NCBI GenBank assembly: GCA_905216055.1
Contig: CAJMSH010000013.1
Span: 1 to 42,327 of the forward strand
Length of the DNA stretch: 42,327 nt
Reading direction: 5' to 3'
Origin: an uncultured bacterium
Lineage (GTDB): Bacteria; Cyanobacteriota; Vampirovibrionia; Gastranaerophilales; Gastranaerophilaceae
A program made the translations under genes and the position numbers. The first letter of the stretch is position 1. Each line of letters begins with the position of its first letter. The notes under the pieces were generated by a model that made no database searches, was not told the origin of the DNA, and saw nothing but the letters and a program-made list of their open reading frames with translations. Shown here piece by piece: positions 7,534 through 15,734 of the stretch.

Positions 7534-9318
7534 CTAATTATTCACTTCCTGTTTTTTAAACTGCATATCATAAAGAGCCTTATATTGTCCGTTTTCGATA
7601 GACATAAGCTCATCATGATTCCCGAGTTCTACCAATTCACCTTCATTTATAACTGCAATTTTGTCAGCATTTCTTATTGTTGAAAGTCTGTGAGCGATGA
7701 CAAATACCGTTTTATCTTTCATTAAATTATCAATAGCCTGCTGGACAATAGCCTCAGACTTATTATCTAATGCGGATGTTGCCTCGTCAAGTATTACAAT
7801 CGGTGCATCTTTTAAAAACGCTCTTGCAATTGCAACACGCTGTTTTTGTCCACCGGATAAAAGAATTCCTCTTTCACCGATTTGTGTATCCAATCCATCT
7901 TGCAGAGTTGAGATAAATTCATCTAAATATGCCATTTTTACAGATTGATTGAGCTGTTCTTCATTTGCTTCAGGATTTCCCATTAAAATATTTTCTCTTA
8001 TTGTACCGGAGAATAAGAAGTTATCTTGGAAAACAACGGCCATCTTAGCCCTTAATGATTCTAGGCTGTAATTTTTAATACTTATATCGTCAATCAATAT
8101 GTCCCCACGTTTAAACCTATAAAATCGTGCAAGGATATTGATAAGTGTAGTTTTCCCGCCACCGGAATTCCCCACTATTGCAAGTGTTTCTCCTTTTTTA
8201 ACTTCAAAATTTATATTTTTGAGAACATCCTTGTTACTATTTGCGAATGCAAAACTCAAATTTTCAAATTTTATGTTTCTTTTGAGTTCAAGAAGTTCAA
8301 TAGCATTATCCGCATTCTTCAATAACGGCTCTCTATCAAGAATATTAAAGATACGCTCAATCGCCATAAATGAGTATTGTACAGCATTAAAATTATTTCC
8401 AAGGTTTTTAATCGGTGTGTAAAGCATTATAAGAGCGGTTATAAATGAGACAAAGTTTCCGCTTGTAATCTTTCCCGCCAGAATCAAATGCGAACCATAC
8501 CCAATAGCCAAACCAATACCAATAGATACGATTACATGCATCATTGGCGAAAGCCAGTTAGTTCTCTGGACTAATTTTATTTTAAGGTTAAAAATATTCT
8601 TTAAAATTTTACTGTATTTATCGTCCTGATAATCTACCAGATTATAAGAAGTAATTGTTTTGTTGCCTGCATAAGTTTCGTTTAATGCCGTAATAACTGT
8701 TGAGCTGGCCGCTACCGACTTTGTTGTTACATCTTTTATTCGTTTTCTGATATTTGCAAGCGGCAAGAATGCACTTCCGAGAATTACAACAGCAATTAAT
8801 GCAAGCTGCCACGAGTTATAGAATAAAACACCTACCAGTGAAATCGATGAAAATAATCTTGATACAAAAACTTTTAGATTTTCAAGTAATCCATTGCATG
8901 CCGTATCAGCATCTGTGTTAAACCTAAAAACGATATCCCCAGACTTTTTCCTTAGAAAATATGCCGGTTCAAAGGTTAAAAGTTTTCTATAAAGTGCCAT
9001 TTTTAAATCATTAGTAATTTTACCACCAACCCACGTATTTAAATATGTTGCAGTATAATTAAGCAATCCCTGAATAGTTGTAAATGCAACTATTCCAAAT
9101 GGAATATACCATGGGGATTGAACACTTTTTTCTACCATTACTAAATCCATATAAGGTTTTAATGACAAGGCGATAACTGCATCTAAAGCCCCTATTGGAA
9201 CACAAATTGCTATAGCTAAGACCGCACGAAACCAGTATGGTTTCAAATACGGCAGAATGCGTGAGTAGTTTATATATGCTTGTGATTTCTTTATGTTATT
9301 CATTAAGTCCTTGATCAT
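7534..9318 (-). CDS. MsbA-type ABC exporter (fused membrane and ATPase domains)
   Basis: 594 residues, normal for a half-size exporter that works as a homodimer. The transmembrane domain covers about 25-320 with the usual six helices. The nucleotide-binding domain covers 348-585 with Walker A GNSGGGKT (383-390), signature LSGGQ (487-491), Walker B VILDE (508-512) and the switch His in IAHRLS (H543). All catalytic residues are present. Its place at the end of a glycan operon suggests export of a lipid-linked glycan or lipid A-like molecule across the inner membrane, but the substrate cannot be read from sequence. The ATG follows AAAAGG. It is separated by 87 bp from the upstream TupA gene, the largest gap in the operon, so it could have some independent control. 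Confidence 0.9.
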   Translation of the reverse strand: MIKDLMNNIKKSQAYINYSRILPYLKPYWFRAVLAIAICVPIGALDAVIALSLKPYMDLVMVEKSVQSPWYIPFGIVAFTTIQGLLNYTATYLNTWVGGKITNDLKMALYRKLLTFEPAYFLRKKSGDIVFRFNTDADTACNGLLENLKVFVSRLFSSISLVGVLFYNSWQLALIAVVILGSAFLPLANIRKRIKDVTTKSVAASSTVITALNETYAGNKTITSYNLVDYQDDKYSKILKNIFNLKIKLVQRTNWLSPMMHVIVSIGIGLAIGYGSHLILAGKITSGNFVSFITALIMLYTPIKNLGNNFNAVQYSFMAIERIFNILDREPLLKNADNAIELLELKRNIKFENLSFAFANSNKDVLKNINFEVKKGETLAIVGNSGGGKTTLINILARFYRFKRGDILIDDISIKNYSLESLRAKMAVVFQDNFLFSGTIRENILMGNPEANEEQLNQSVKMAYLDEFISTLQDGLDTQIGERGILLSGGQKQRVAIARAFLKDAPIVILDEATSALDNKSEAIVQQAIDNLMKDKTVFVIAHRLSTIRNADKIAVINEGELVELGNHDELMSIENGQYKALYDMQFKKQEVNN

Positions 9319-9405
9319 TCTATATTTTCCTTTTAATCAATTTTTAAGACTTTCCCCTTTAATTATTCTTCTTTAAAATTATTGTTAAGTCTTTGTGATT
9401 TTCTA

Positions 9406-10515
9406 TTATTGCAAAGAGCTACAAATTTTAATCTTTGCTTCATCTAAAAAATTTTTTGCCCCTCTTATAAACCCTGGAAGAAGTTTGAGGTTTTCAACTG
9501 GGATTTTGTTTAAGTCCAACCAGCCACCTAATTTATTATCCCATTCTTCATAATATGTATTAAAGCCACCACCAGGGGAAAATGTTAATTCTCCCACATA
9601 AAGTTTTCCATCTACATCATAAAAATCAACTCTAACTAATGGAAATGGTTTTGACAATTTTTCAGCCATCGCTAACATTTCATCAAATAAAGCATTCTTT
9701 TTAAATTTAGTATCCACTACATAACTATTAGGTGACAACTTTATACAATTAAAATCTAAATCATAATTAATATATTTTGTTTTTGTTTTTCTATCTTTAC
9801 AAATCAAAAAATGCCTACATTTTCCATGGTAACAATAAAACTTATAATCAATAATTTCACCAGAAGATGGCTCCAATAGCATTTCAGCAATAATTCTCGG
9901 TTTTATATCCTTACTATCCCATTCAAAAGATTGGTAATAATAATTGTTCCATTCTTGAAGCCAATTACTCAACATAGCTTTGGCTCTATGCACATTTAAT
10001 TTTTTTTTGTTTTTCACTAGAATATTTTGTAAATCACCCCAACCCCAAGTTGACTTTATTGCAAATTTATTTGGTAAAGCATCAAAATTGATGTCATTTA
10101 CATTCTCCCATACACCATATAAAGGAACAACATATTTTTCACCAACAGTTTCTTTAATATAATCTTTAAACGAACATTTATCGACACATCTTGTCATTAG
10201 TGGATCGTGATAATTGAATCTCATCCATTGCATTTTCTCATTAAGACTTTGAGGATTATCAAGATTAGGGAATCTACCAACGACGTTATAATACATTTGT
10301 TCTATAACCCATCTTTTTGCTTTGTAGCCAATTGATTTCTCTAAAAAATAATTGTTAATTCTTTTATTATACAAATATTCATTTTTAATAGGCCATATAA
10401 CATCCATAACAACATTACATGATGATTTTTTAGTTAAAAACTTACTTCTAAATTTGATTTTAACTCCCAGTATATTTATAACTATGCGGTTGTTTTCTTT
10501 TTTTATTTTGAACAT
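9406..10515 (-). CDS. TupA-type ATP-grasp protein 1
   Basis: 369 residues. The N-terminal tag has ILGVKIKFR (about 15-23), shared with neighbours. It is followed by a complete TupA-type ATP-grasp domain (about 80-355): FPNLDNPQSLNEKMQWM, DKCSFKDYI, VVPLYGVW, FAIKSTWGWGD, YKFYCYHGK, VRVDFYDVDGKLYVGELTFSPGGG. TupA proteins take part in making teichuronopeptide-like surface polymers and are thought to form amide bonds with ATP; that is family knowledge. The acceptor here is unknown. The start ATG overlaps the CapA stop as TAATG, so the pair is translationally coupled. Confidence 0.8.
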   Translation of the reverse strand: MFKIKKENNRIVINILGVKIKFRSKFLTKKSSCNVVMDVIWPIKNEYLYNKRINNYFLEKSIGYKAKRWVIEQMYYNVVGRFPNLDNPQSLNEKMQWMRFNYHDPLMTRCVDKCSFKDYIKETVGEKYVVPLYGVWENVNDINFDALPNKFAIKSTWGWGDLQNILVKNKKKLNVHRAKAMLSNWLQEWNNYYYQSFEWDSKDIKPRIIAEMLLEPSSGEIIDYKFYCYHGKCRHFLICKDRKTKTKYINYDLDFNCIKLSPNSYVVDTKFKKNALFDEMLAMAEKLSKPFPLVRVDFYDVDGKLYVGELTFSPGGGFNTYYEEWDNKLGGWLDLNKIPVENLKLLPGFIRGAKNFLDEAKIKICSSLQ

Positions 10516-11675
10516 TATCTACCTCTTATAACTAATTTATTTCCTAAGACTTTTTGTATTCTTTTAATAGATTTTTTAAATAATGAACTAGAAATTCCTC
10601 CATTAAATTTATCAATCAATGGAATAATCGGATAATTTCTACCTTCAAAGTAATCAAAAATCTGGCATGGTATATACTCATTTCTAATTAAATGACACTC
10701 GCCGTTTTGTTTTCGAAGCTCTAGCTGTAAAATTATTGTATCTCTGGTGCATTGCCCAAGGCGAGAGCTGCTTAAGAAGTTACCCAGAGAATAAATGACC
10801 GGAACTTTTTTATTTTCAAATTTAATTTCATCATAAGGCTGCAGCGCATGCGGATGAGAACCAATAATATAATCAATTCCTGCTTCTGCTAGCTCTCTTG
10901 CAACTCTTTGCTGATATTGAGTTATTGTATGGACTCTTTCAATCCCCCAGTGGATATATGCAATAATAAAATCGATACCGGATTTTTTTAAGGATTGAAC
11001 ATCATTCTGAACAGTTTCTTTTGTATATTTGTTGAAAAATATAGAAATATCTTTCGGAGAGAAATCGTGTTTAATTTTGTTGTGTTCAGTGTAATAAGAT
11101 AAAAATCCTATTTTTATGCCATTTTTTTCTTTTATTAAAAATCTCTGCTGCTTTTCATTTTTAAATATTCCAATATAATCAAACTCAAATTCTTCCAAAT
11201 GACGAATTGTATCAAAATGTCCTTGTCTTTGAGCATCTAAGTTATGGTTATTAGACGCAACCAAAACATTAAAACCTGCATATTTAATAGCATCCAAAAA
11301 TTCAACTGGCGAATTACAGTTGTAATTTCCATTTAGAAAATTTTTTTGTCCCATATAAGGATGGTTTTCTGATATAGTTGATTCTAAATTCCCTACAACA
11401 AAATCTGCATCCTCTAATACTGGTTTAACAATAGAAAAACAATCTCTAAAGAAATATTTATCGTCATAGGTGCATGCTTGTTGGCAATAAGTTTCACACA
11501 TTACATCACCAACAAGATTTAATGTAATAGAAGCATTATCAGATTTTCTTTTTAAATATTCTTTTGTTTTTATTTTATACTTTTTAAGAAAATTATTTTG
11601 TTTGGAAATTTTAAATCTAATACCAAAAATCTCCCAAGTATAACAACCTTTTCTGTAATATTTTTTAATTTTCAT
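10515..11675 (-). CDS. CapA-family (poly-gamma-glutamate type) metallophosphatase-fold enzyme
   Basis: 386 residues. A short N-terminal tag (WEIFGIRFKIS) resembles that of the flanking glycan genes. The CapA core follows: LVGDVMCE (about 55-62), FVVGNLEST, VASNNHNLD, YIHWGIE, GSHPHALQPYD and VIYSLGNFLSS. The metal-binding Asp, Asn and His residues are present. CapA proteins act in poly-gamma-glutamate capsule or related surface-polymer production; some family members are hydrolases. With TupA-type genes on both sides, a peptide-decorated or poly-amino-acid surface polymer is the likely product. There is no signal peptide, unlike many CapA proteins, so the work may be cytoplasmic. It overlaps both neighbours. 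Confidence 0.8.
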   Translation of the reverse strand: MKIKKYYRKGCYTWEIFGIRFKISKQNNFLKKYKIKTKEYLKRKSDNASITLNLVGDVMCETYCQQACTYDDKYFFRDCFSIVKPVLEDADFVVGNLESTISENHPYMGQKNFLNGNYNCNSPVEFLDAIKYAGFNVLVASNNHNLDAQRQGHFDTIRHLEEFEFDYIGIFKNEKQQRFLIKEKNGIKIGFLSYYTEHNKIKHDFSPKDISIFFNKYTKETVQNDVQSLKKSGIDFIIAYIHWGIERVHTITQYQQRVARELAEAGIDYIIGSHPHALQPYDEIKFENKKVPVIYSLGNFLSSSRLGQCTRDTIILQLELRKQNGECHLIRNEYIPCQIFDYFEGRNYPIIPLIDKFNGGISSSLFKKSIKRIQKVLGNKLVIRGR

Positions 11676-13746
11676 TACCTAAATACTCCTGTTTTGTGGC
11701 AGATAAGTCCAACAGTTTACCCATCTCTACATCAAGAGATTTTGGCGTGAATTTATTAAAGCCGTTGCCAGGGTAAAAAGTAAGTTCACCAGCATAAACT
11801 TTATCCTTCGTTTCGTACATATCTACCCTTACAAAAGGAAATGGTTGAGCTAATTTAGCTGCTATTTCTAACATTTTTGTCATGTTTTTAGGTTGTTTTG
11901 TAGAATTTATTTGGTTATTGTCAATTTTAAACATATGTTTGTCATCAACATCCCAGCATAACGGTCTATCTTTTGAAAAACCTTCATCAACAACATATAA
12001 ATATTTTGGCTGACCATTAAAGCAATAGAATTTGTAGTCATTTAAATTACCATTTTCTTGTTCTACATACTCTTCCGCAATAATTTTAGGTGTAACATTT
12101 TTATATGCATAATAGAATGATGCAAAATAGATGTTTCTCCAGGGAAGTATCCAAGAGTTAATTCTACTTTTTGCATAATCAAAATTAAATGTTTTCTTAT
12201 CTTTTACAATGAAGTTTAGATAAGAACTCCAATTAACTTTTAAAACAAATTTTTCAGGTAAGCTTTCAATGTCAATATCATTAGCATTATCCCATGCTCC
12301 TATAAGTGGAATTGTATAGCCTTCACCCAATTGTTCTTTGATATAATTTTTGAATTCATATTTATCAACACATCTTGACAGGTTATCGTTTTTATAATAA
12401 AGTTTCAACCAATTGATTTTTTCATTAAATGTTGTTGGATTATCAATATTAGGGAAATATCCCACCTCTCTATAAAAACGTTCTTCCAGTAATGTTCTTT
12501 TTTGTTCATCTGTTAGATTATCTTGATATAAATAATTGAACATTTTTTGGTTTATTAATCTTTCTTCATCAAATCTATTTGAAGTTCTTTTTATTTCTGC
12601 TTTTATAGTTTCATCTACAACTTTAGATAACTTTTTTTTAGTGGCTTCTAATTCTTTATTTGTCGTTTTTAAATCTTGTTTTAATAAATACGCCTGTTTG
12701 GTAAGTTCTTTCCTTGATAAATATTTATGATATGTAAGAACTTTTTTACCCAAAATTTTGATTATGCGTTTATTATCGTGTTTAACCTTTTCAAAAAATG
12801 GAGGATGATATTTAATATCAACCTTTGGCAAATCTAACAATTCTCCCAATTTAGTATCCCATTCCTTTGGAGTAAATTTACAATATCCCCCCATTGAATA
12901 GAATGTCATTTCTCCAACATAAAGTTTGTTATTTATATTATAAAAATCAACACGTACATACGGAAATTCTTTGGATAGTTGCTCTGCTATTGATATCATT
13001 TTATCTAGGTTTTGGGGTTTTGGCATTGTTTTTTCGTCTAAAGGATAATTATAGACAAAATTTTGCTTCTTCCATTCCGTATCATAAAAGGCCATTTTTA
13101 AACCTTTTGTGTTTCTTTCAGACAAAAATTGAATATATTTTACTTCTCCATTAAAACACCATAACTTATAATCATAAAGATCATTGTTAAAATTTTCTAT
13201 GTATTCTTCAGCCAAAATTTTAAGAGAAATATTATTATATGCCCAGCAAAAAGATTTTTTTAAAGTTTTTTCTGGTAATAACCAATTACGCATTTCTGAT
13301 TTTAAAGCATCTATGTCCAATTCTTTTTTGTTTTTAACAATTTTTATAAATTTTCCATCGCTTTGAGCATTGGATTTTAGTACAAATCGTTCAGGCAGTT
13401 TGGAAAAATCTATATCCTCAACATTATCCCATACACCAAGTAGTGGCACTGTATATCCATCTCCTAGTTGTTCCGCAATATATTTTTTAAATTCATATTT
13501 ATCAACAATTCTTGTCATTACATTATTACGGTAAAACAATTTCATCCAGTTTATTTTCGCATTAAAAGTCTCTGGATTTTTTATATCTAACGGGTAGCCA
13601 ACCTTATTATAAAAATTTAATTTAAGAGCCTTAATTCGTTTACTTAAAGTCATTTCAGCAGGCCTTTGTTTTTTTAATGATATTTTTATACCTAAGATAG
13701 TAAATTTTTTCTTATACAAGTTTTCTTCTTTTCTAAACAAATGCAT
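11665..13746 (-). CDS. Tandem TupA-type ATP-grasp protein (two domains)
   Basis: About 693 residues, with two full TupA-type domains in one chain. Domain 1 lies at about 35-325 (KNPETFNAKINWMKLFY, VPLLGVWDN, VRVDFYNINNKLYVGEMTF). Domain 2 lies at about 425-680 (DNPTTFNEKINWLKLYY, IPLIGAWDN, VRVDMYETKDKVYAGELTF). A Lys/Glu-rich coiled coil (about 350-400) joins them, preceded by a second copy of the ILG tag (IIKILGKKVL). The halves align end to end, so this is an internal duplication. The start is taken at ATG 13746, six bases after AGAGGAG, rather than at the TTG two codons earlier. It overlaps the dehydrogenase gene upstream and CapA downstream. Two linked ligase domains may add two amino acids in sequence (inference). 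Confidence 0.8.
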   Translation of the reverse strand: MHLFRKEENLYKKKFTILGIKISLKKQRPAEMTLSKRIKALKLNFYNKVGYPLDIKNPETFNAKINWMKLFYRNNVMTRIVDKYEFKKYIAEQLGDGYTVPLLGVWDNVEDIDFSKLPERFVLKSNAQSDGKFIKIVKNKKELDIDALKSEMRNWLLPEKTLKKSFCWAYNNISLKILAEEYIENFNNDLYDYKLWCFNGEVKYIQFLSERNTKGLKMAFYDTEWKKQNFVYNYPLDEKTMPKPQNLDKMISIAEQLSKEFPYVRVDFYNINNKLYVGEMTFYSMGGYCKFTPKEWDTKLGELLDLPKVDIKYHPPFFEKVKHDNKRIIKILGKKVLTYHKYLSRKELTKQAYLLKQDLKTTNKELEATKKKLSKVVDETIKAEIKRTSNRFDEERLINQKMFNYLYQDNLTDEQKRTLLEERFYREVGYFPNIDNPTTFNEKINWLKLYYKNDNLSRCVDKYEFKNYIKEQLGEGYTIPLIGAWDNANDIDIESLPEKFVLKVNWSSYLNFIVKDKKTFNFDYAKSRINSWILPWRNIYFASFYYAYKNVTPKIIAEEYVEQENGNLNDYKFYCFNGQPKYLYVVDEGFSKDRPLCWDVDDKHMFKIDNNQINSTKQPKNMTKMLEIAAKLAQPFPFVRVDMYETKDKVYAGELTFYPGNGFNKFTPKSLDVEMGKLLDLSATKQEYLGNEN

Positions 13747-14707
13747 TGACAACTCCTCTTGCTTTTCTAAAGTTAATAATTTCTTTGTCTAAAATATTTC
13801 CGTTTTCTATTACTGTAGCTTTTTTTATTTCATCAGAGAAATTTCCTGTTACTAACTCATCAAAATATGAAACGAAATTGTTACTTAAAACCCTGCTTAC
13901 AGATTTTGGAAACATTGCAGGTGTATTATCAACCGCATAATGAATAACACCATCAACTTCATAAACAGGATTATCTATTGTTGTAGGATGAGAAGTTTCA
14001 ATCTCTAAATACGGATCACAGCTTACATCTATAATTAATGTTCCGGGATTCATTTTCTTCAAATCTTCTTTATAGATTAAGCGATCCGTTCTATTAGTGT
14101 CCCATAGCACGCAATTAACAAGAACATCATAATTGTACATATTTTTCTTAAATGCATTCTCAAGGCGTCTGTTATAAACATCAATATTTGCACCAAGCCC
14201 ATGTAAAACCCTTAATGCACCTTTTGCAGTCTGTCCGTTGCCGATAATTGCTACATTTAGTTCATAAGGAGTTTTTCCTGCATAACGTATCCCTTGCAAG
14301 ATTGCTGCCTCTCCTGCAATTTCTCTGTTTTTATAAAATATATACCGTCCGTTTTTAAAGATATTTTCCCAGGCAATAACTGTATATTCGTTCTTTATTG
14401 CTGATGTTGTAAAACTAATATTCTGAACAGCATGAGCCCAGCCGCAAAGTATTTTTCCTTTTTCCAAAGTCTCTAAATAATCAGCATCACCGAGTTTTAC
14501 ATCAACAATTACATCACATTCTAAGACCTTCTCTCGTGATACAAAATTTACTCCTGAGTAGTCAGAATCTTTTAAGCCTATACTTTCTCCATAGCCTTGC
14601 TCCAAATACAAATAATCCAAATTTTGTATTTTGTTTAAATCTTCAGGCAATAAAGCCCTTCTTTTTTCATTATTTTTATGACTTATAACTAATCCTACTG
14701 TTTTCAT
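13733..14707 (-). CDS. N5-(carboxyethyl)ornithine synthase-like opine dehydrogenase
   Basis: 324 residues from the chosen start. It belongs to the alanine dehydrogenase/transhydrogenase fold: an N-terminal catalytic half with SHKNNEKRRALLP (about 7-20), then a Rossmann nucleotide-binding half with VAIIGNGQTAKGALRVL (about 150). It most resembles carboxyethyl-ornithine synthases, which reductively join pyruvate to the side-chain amine of ornithine or lysine using NADPH. Carboxyethyl-lysine is known as an amide on uronic acids of some bacterial O-antigens, so this enzyme could make the unusual amino acid the neighbouring ATP-grasp ligases attach (inference). Start: ATG 14707 lies five bases after AGAGGAG. 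An in-frame ATG 24 bases earlier overlaps the previous gene and lacks such a site. Confidence 0.7.
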   Translation of the reverse strand: MKTVGLVISHKNNEKRRALLPEDLNKIQNLDYLYLEQGYGESIGLKDSDYSGVNFVSREKVLECDVIVDVKLGDADYLETLEKGKILCGWAHAVQNISFTTSAIKNEYTVIAWENIFKNGRYIFYKNREIAGEAAILQGIRYAGKTPYELNVAIIGNGQTAKGALRVLHGLGANIDVYNRRLENAFKKNMYNYDVLVNCVLWDTNRTDRLIYKEDLKKMNPGTLIIDVSCDPYLEIETSHPTTIDNPVYEVDGVIHYAVDNTPAMFPKSVSRVLSNNFVSYFDELVTGNFSDEIKKATVIENGNILDKEIINFRKARGVVNAFV

Positions 14708-14717
14708 TCCACTCCTC

Positions 14718-15734
14718 TTATTTGCATACAAACTCTGTTTCCAATGCCTTCAAATCCAACCACTCTCCAGCTTTTTTATCCCATTCTCTGTAATAATTGT
14801 TAAAACCGCCTTTTGGAGTGAATGTTAGTTCTCCGACAAAAATTTTATTTTTTACTTCATATAAATCAACCCGAACAAATGGAAACGGTACAGATAATTT
14901 TTCTGCAATTTTTACCATTTCATCAAAATTTCTTGGTTTTGGTATTGTAGATTTTTTAGCACTTTTAGGCGATGGAATAATTAAATTCCAATCCATGTCG
15001 TAATTTTCATAGGATATCTTTGTACCTCTGTTACTGCATACCAGTACCCAGCGTGGTTTCCCTGCAAAACACATAAATTTGTAATCAAAAAGCTGGCTAT
15101 CCTTTTGCTCAACAAACTCTTCAATTATTATTCTCGGTTTTATATCTTTATAACCACGAGACAGACAGTAATAATAAATCGTATTCCATTCCTGAAGTAA
15201 GCTGTTAAACTCATACTTTAACTTATCAATATCCAGTTTTTTCTTGTCTTTTACAATTTTGACACCTTGAGCCGAACCGCTTGCAGTACTTTTAATCACA
15301 AATTTATCCGGCAGTGAATCAAAATCTATGTCATTGACGTCATCATATACACCGATTAGCGGTATTGTAAAACCATCTCCTAAAACCTCTTTTATATAGC
15401 CTTTAAACTCATATTTATCAATACATCTCTGCTCAAGAGGATTATAATAATTTGATTTCATCCAATTAATTTTTTCATTAAAAGAGCGGGGATTTTTTAA
15501 GTTTGGATAATAGCCGACTTCTTCATAAAATTTATTAGATAAGTATCTTAATTTTTGCTCTTTGGTTAAATCTGCCATATATATTGCAGGCGGTAACGTT
15601 GAATGCTTTAACTCGGCTTTTAATAATTTCAAAGTCTTGACAACAAGAGCTAAACTGCGGACTTTAAATTTTATGCCTAACAATTTTACTGAATAATTAT
15701 AATCATCTTTTTTAATCTCAAATAATTTAAACAA
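14718..15734 (-). CDS. TupA-type ATP-grasp protein 3
   Basis: 338 residues with the N-terminal tag LLGIKFKVR (about 18-26) and then the TupA-type core: YYPNLKNPRSFNEKINWMKS, DKYEFKGYI, FTIPLIGVYDD, FVIKSTASGSAQG, YKFMCFAGKPRW, VRVDLYEVKNKIFVGELTFTPKGGF. Closely related to the single-domain protein at 9406. The start codon is TTG, 9 bases after GGAGG, and it overlaps the glycosyltransferase stop by 8 bases. The likely role is ATP-dependent amide-bond formation during assembly of a surface polymer; the substrate is unknown. Confidence 0.8.
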   Translation of the reverse strand: MFKLFEIKKDDYNYSVKLLGIKFKVRSLALVVKTLKLLKAELKHSTLPPAIYMADLTKEQKLRYLSNKFYEEVGYYPNLKNPRSFNEKINWMKSNYYNPLEQRCIDKYEFKGYIKEVLGDGFTIPLIGVYDDVNDIDFDSLPDKFVIKSTASGSAQGVKIVKDKKKLDIDKLKYEFNSLLQEWNTIYYYCLSRGYKDIKPRIIIEEFVEQKDSQLFDYKFMCFAGKPRWVLVCSNRGTKISYENYDMDWNLIIPSPKSAKKSTIPKPRNFDEMVKIAEKLSVPFPFVRVDLYEVKNKIFVGELTFTPKGGFNNYYREWDKKAGEWLDLKALETEFVCK

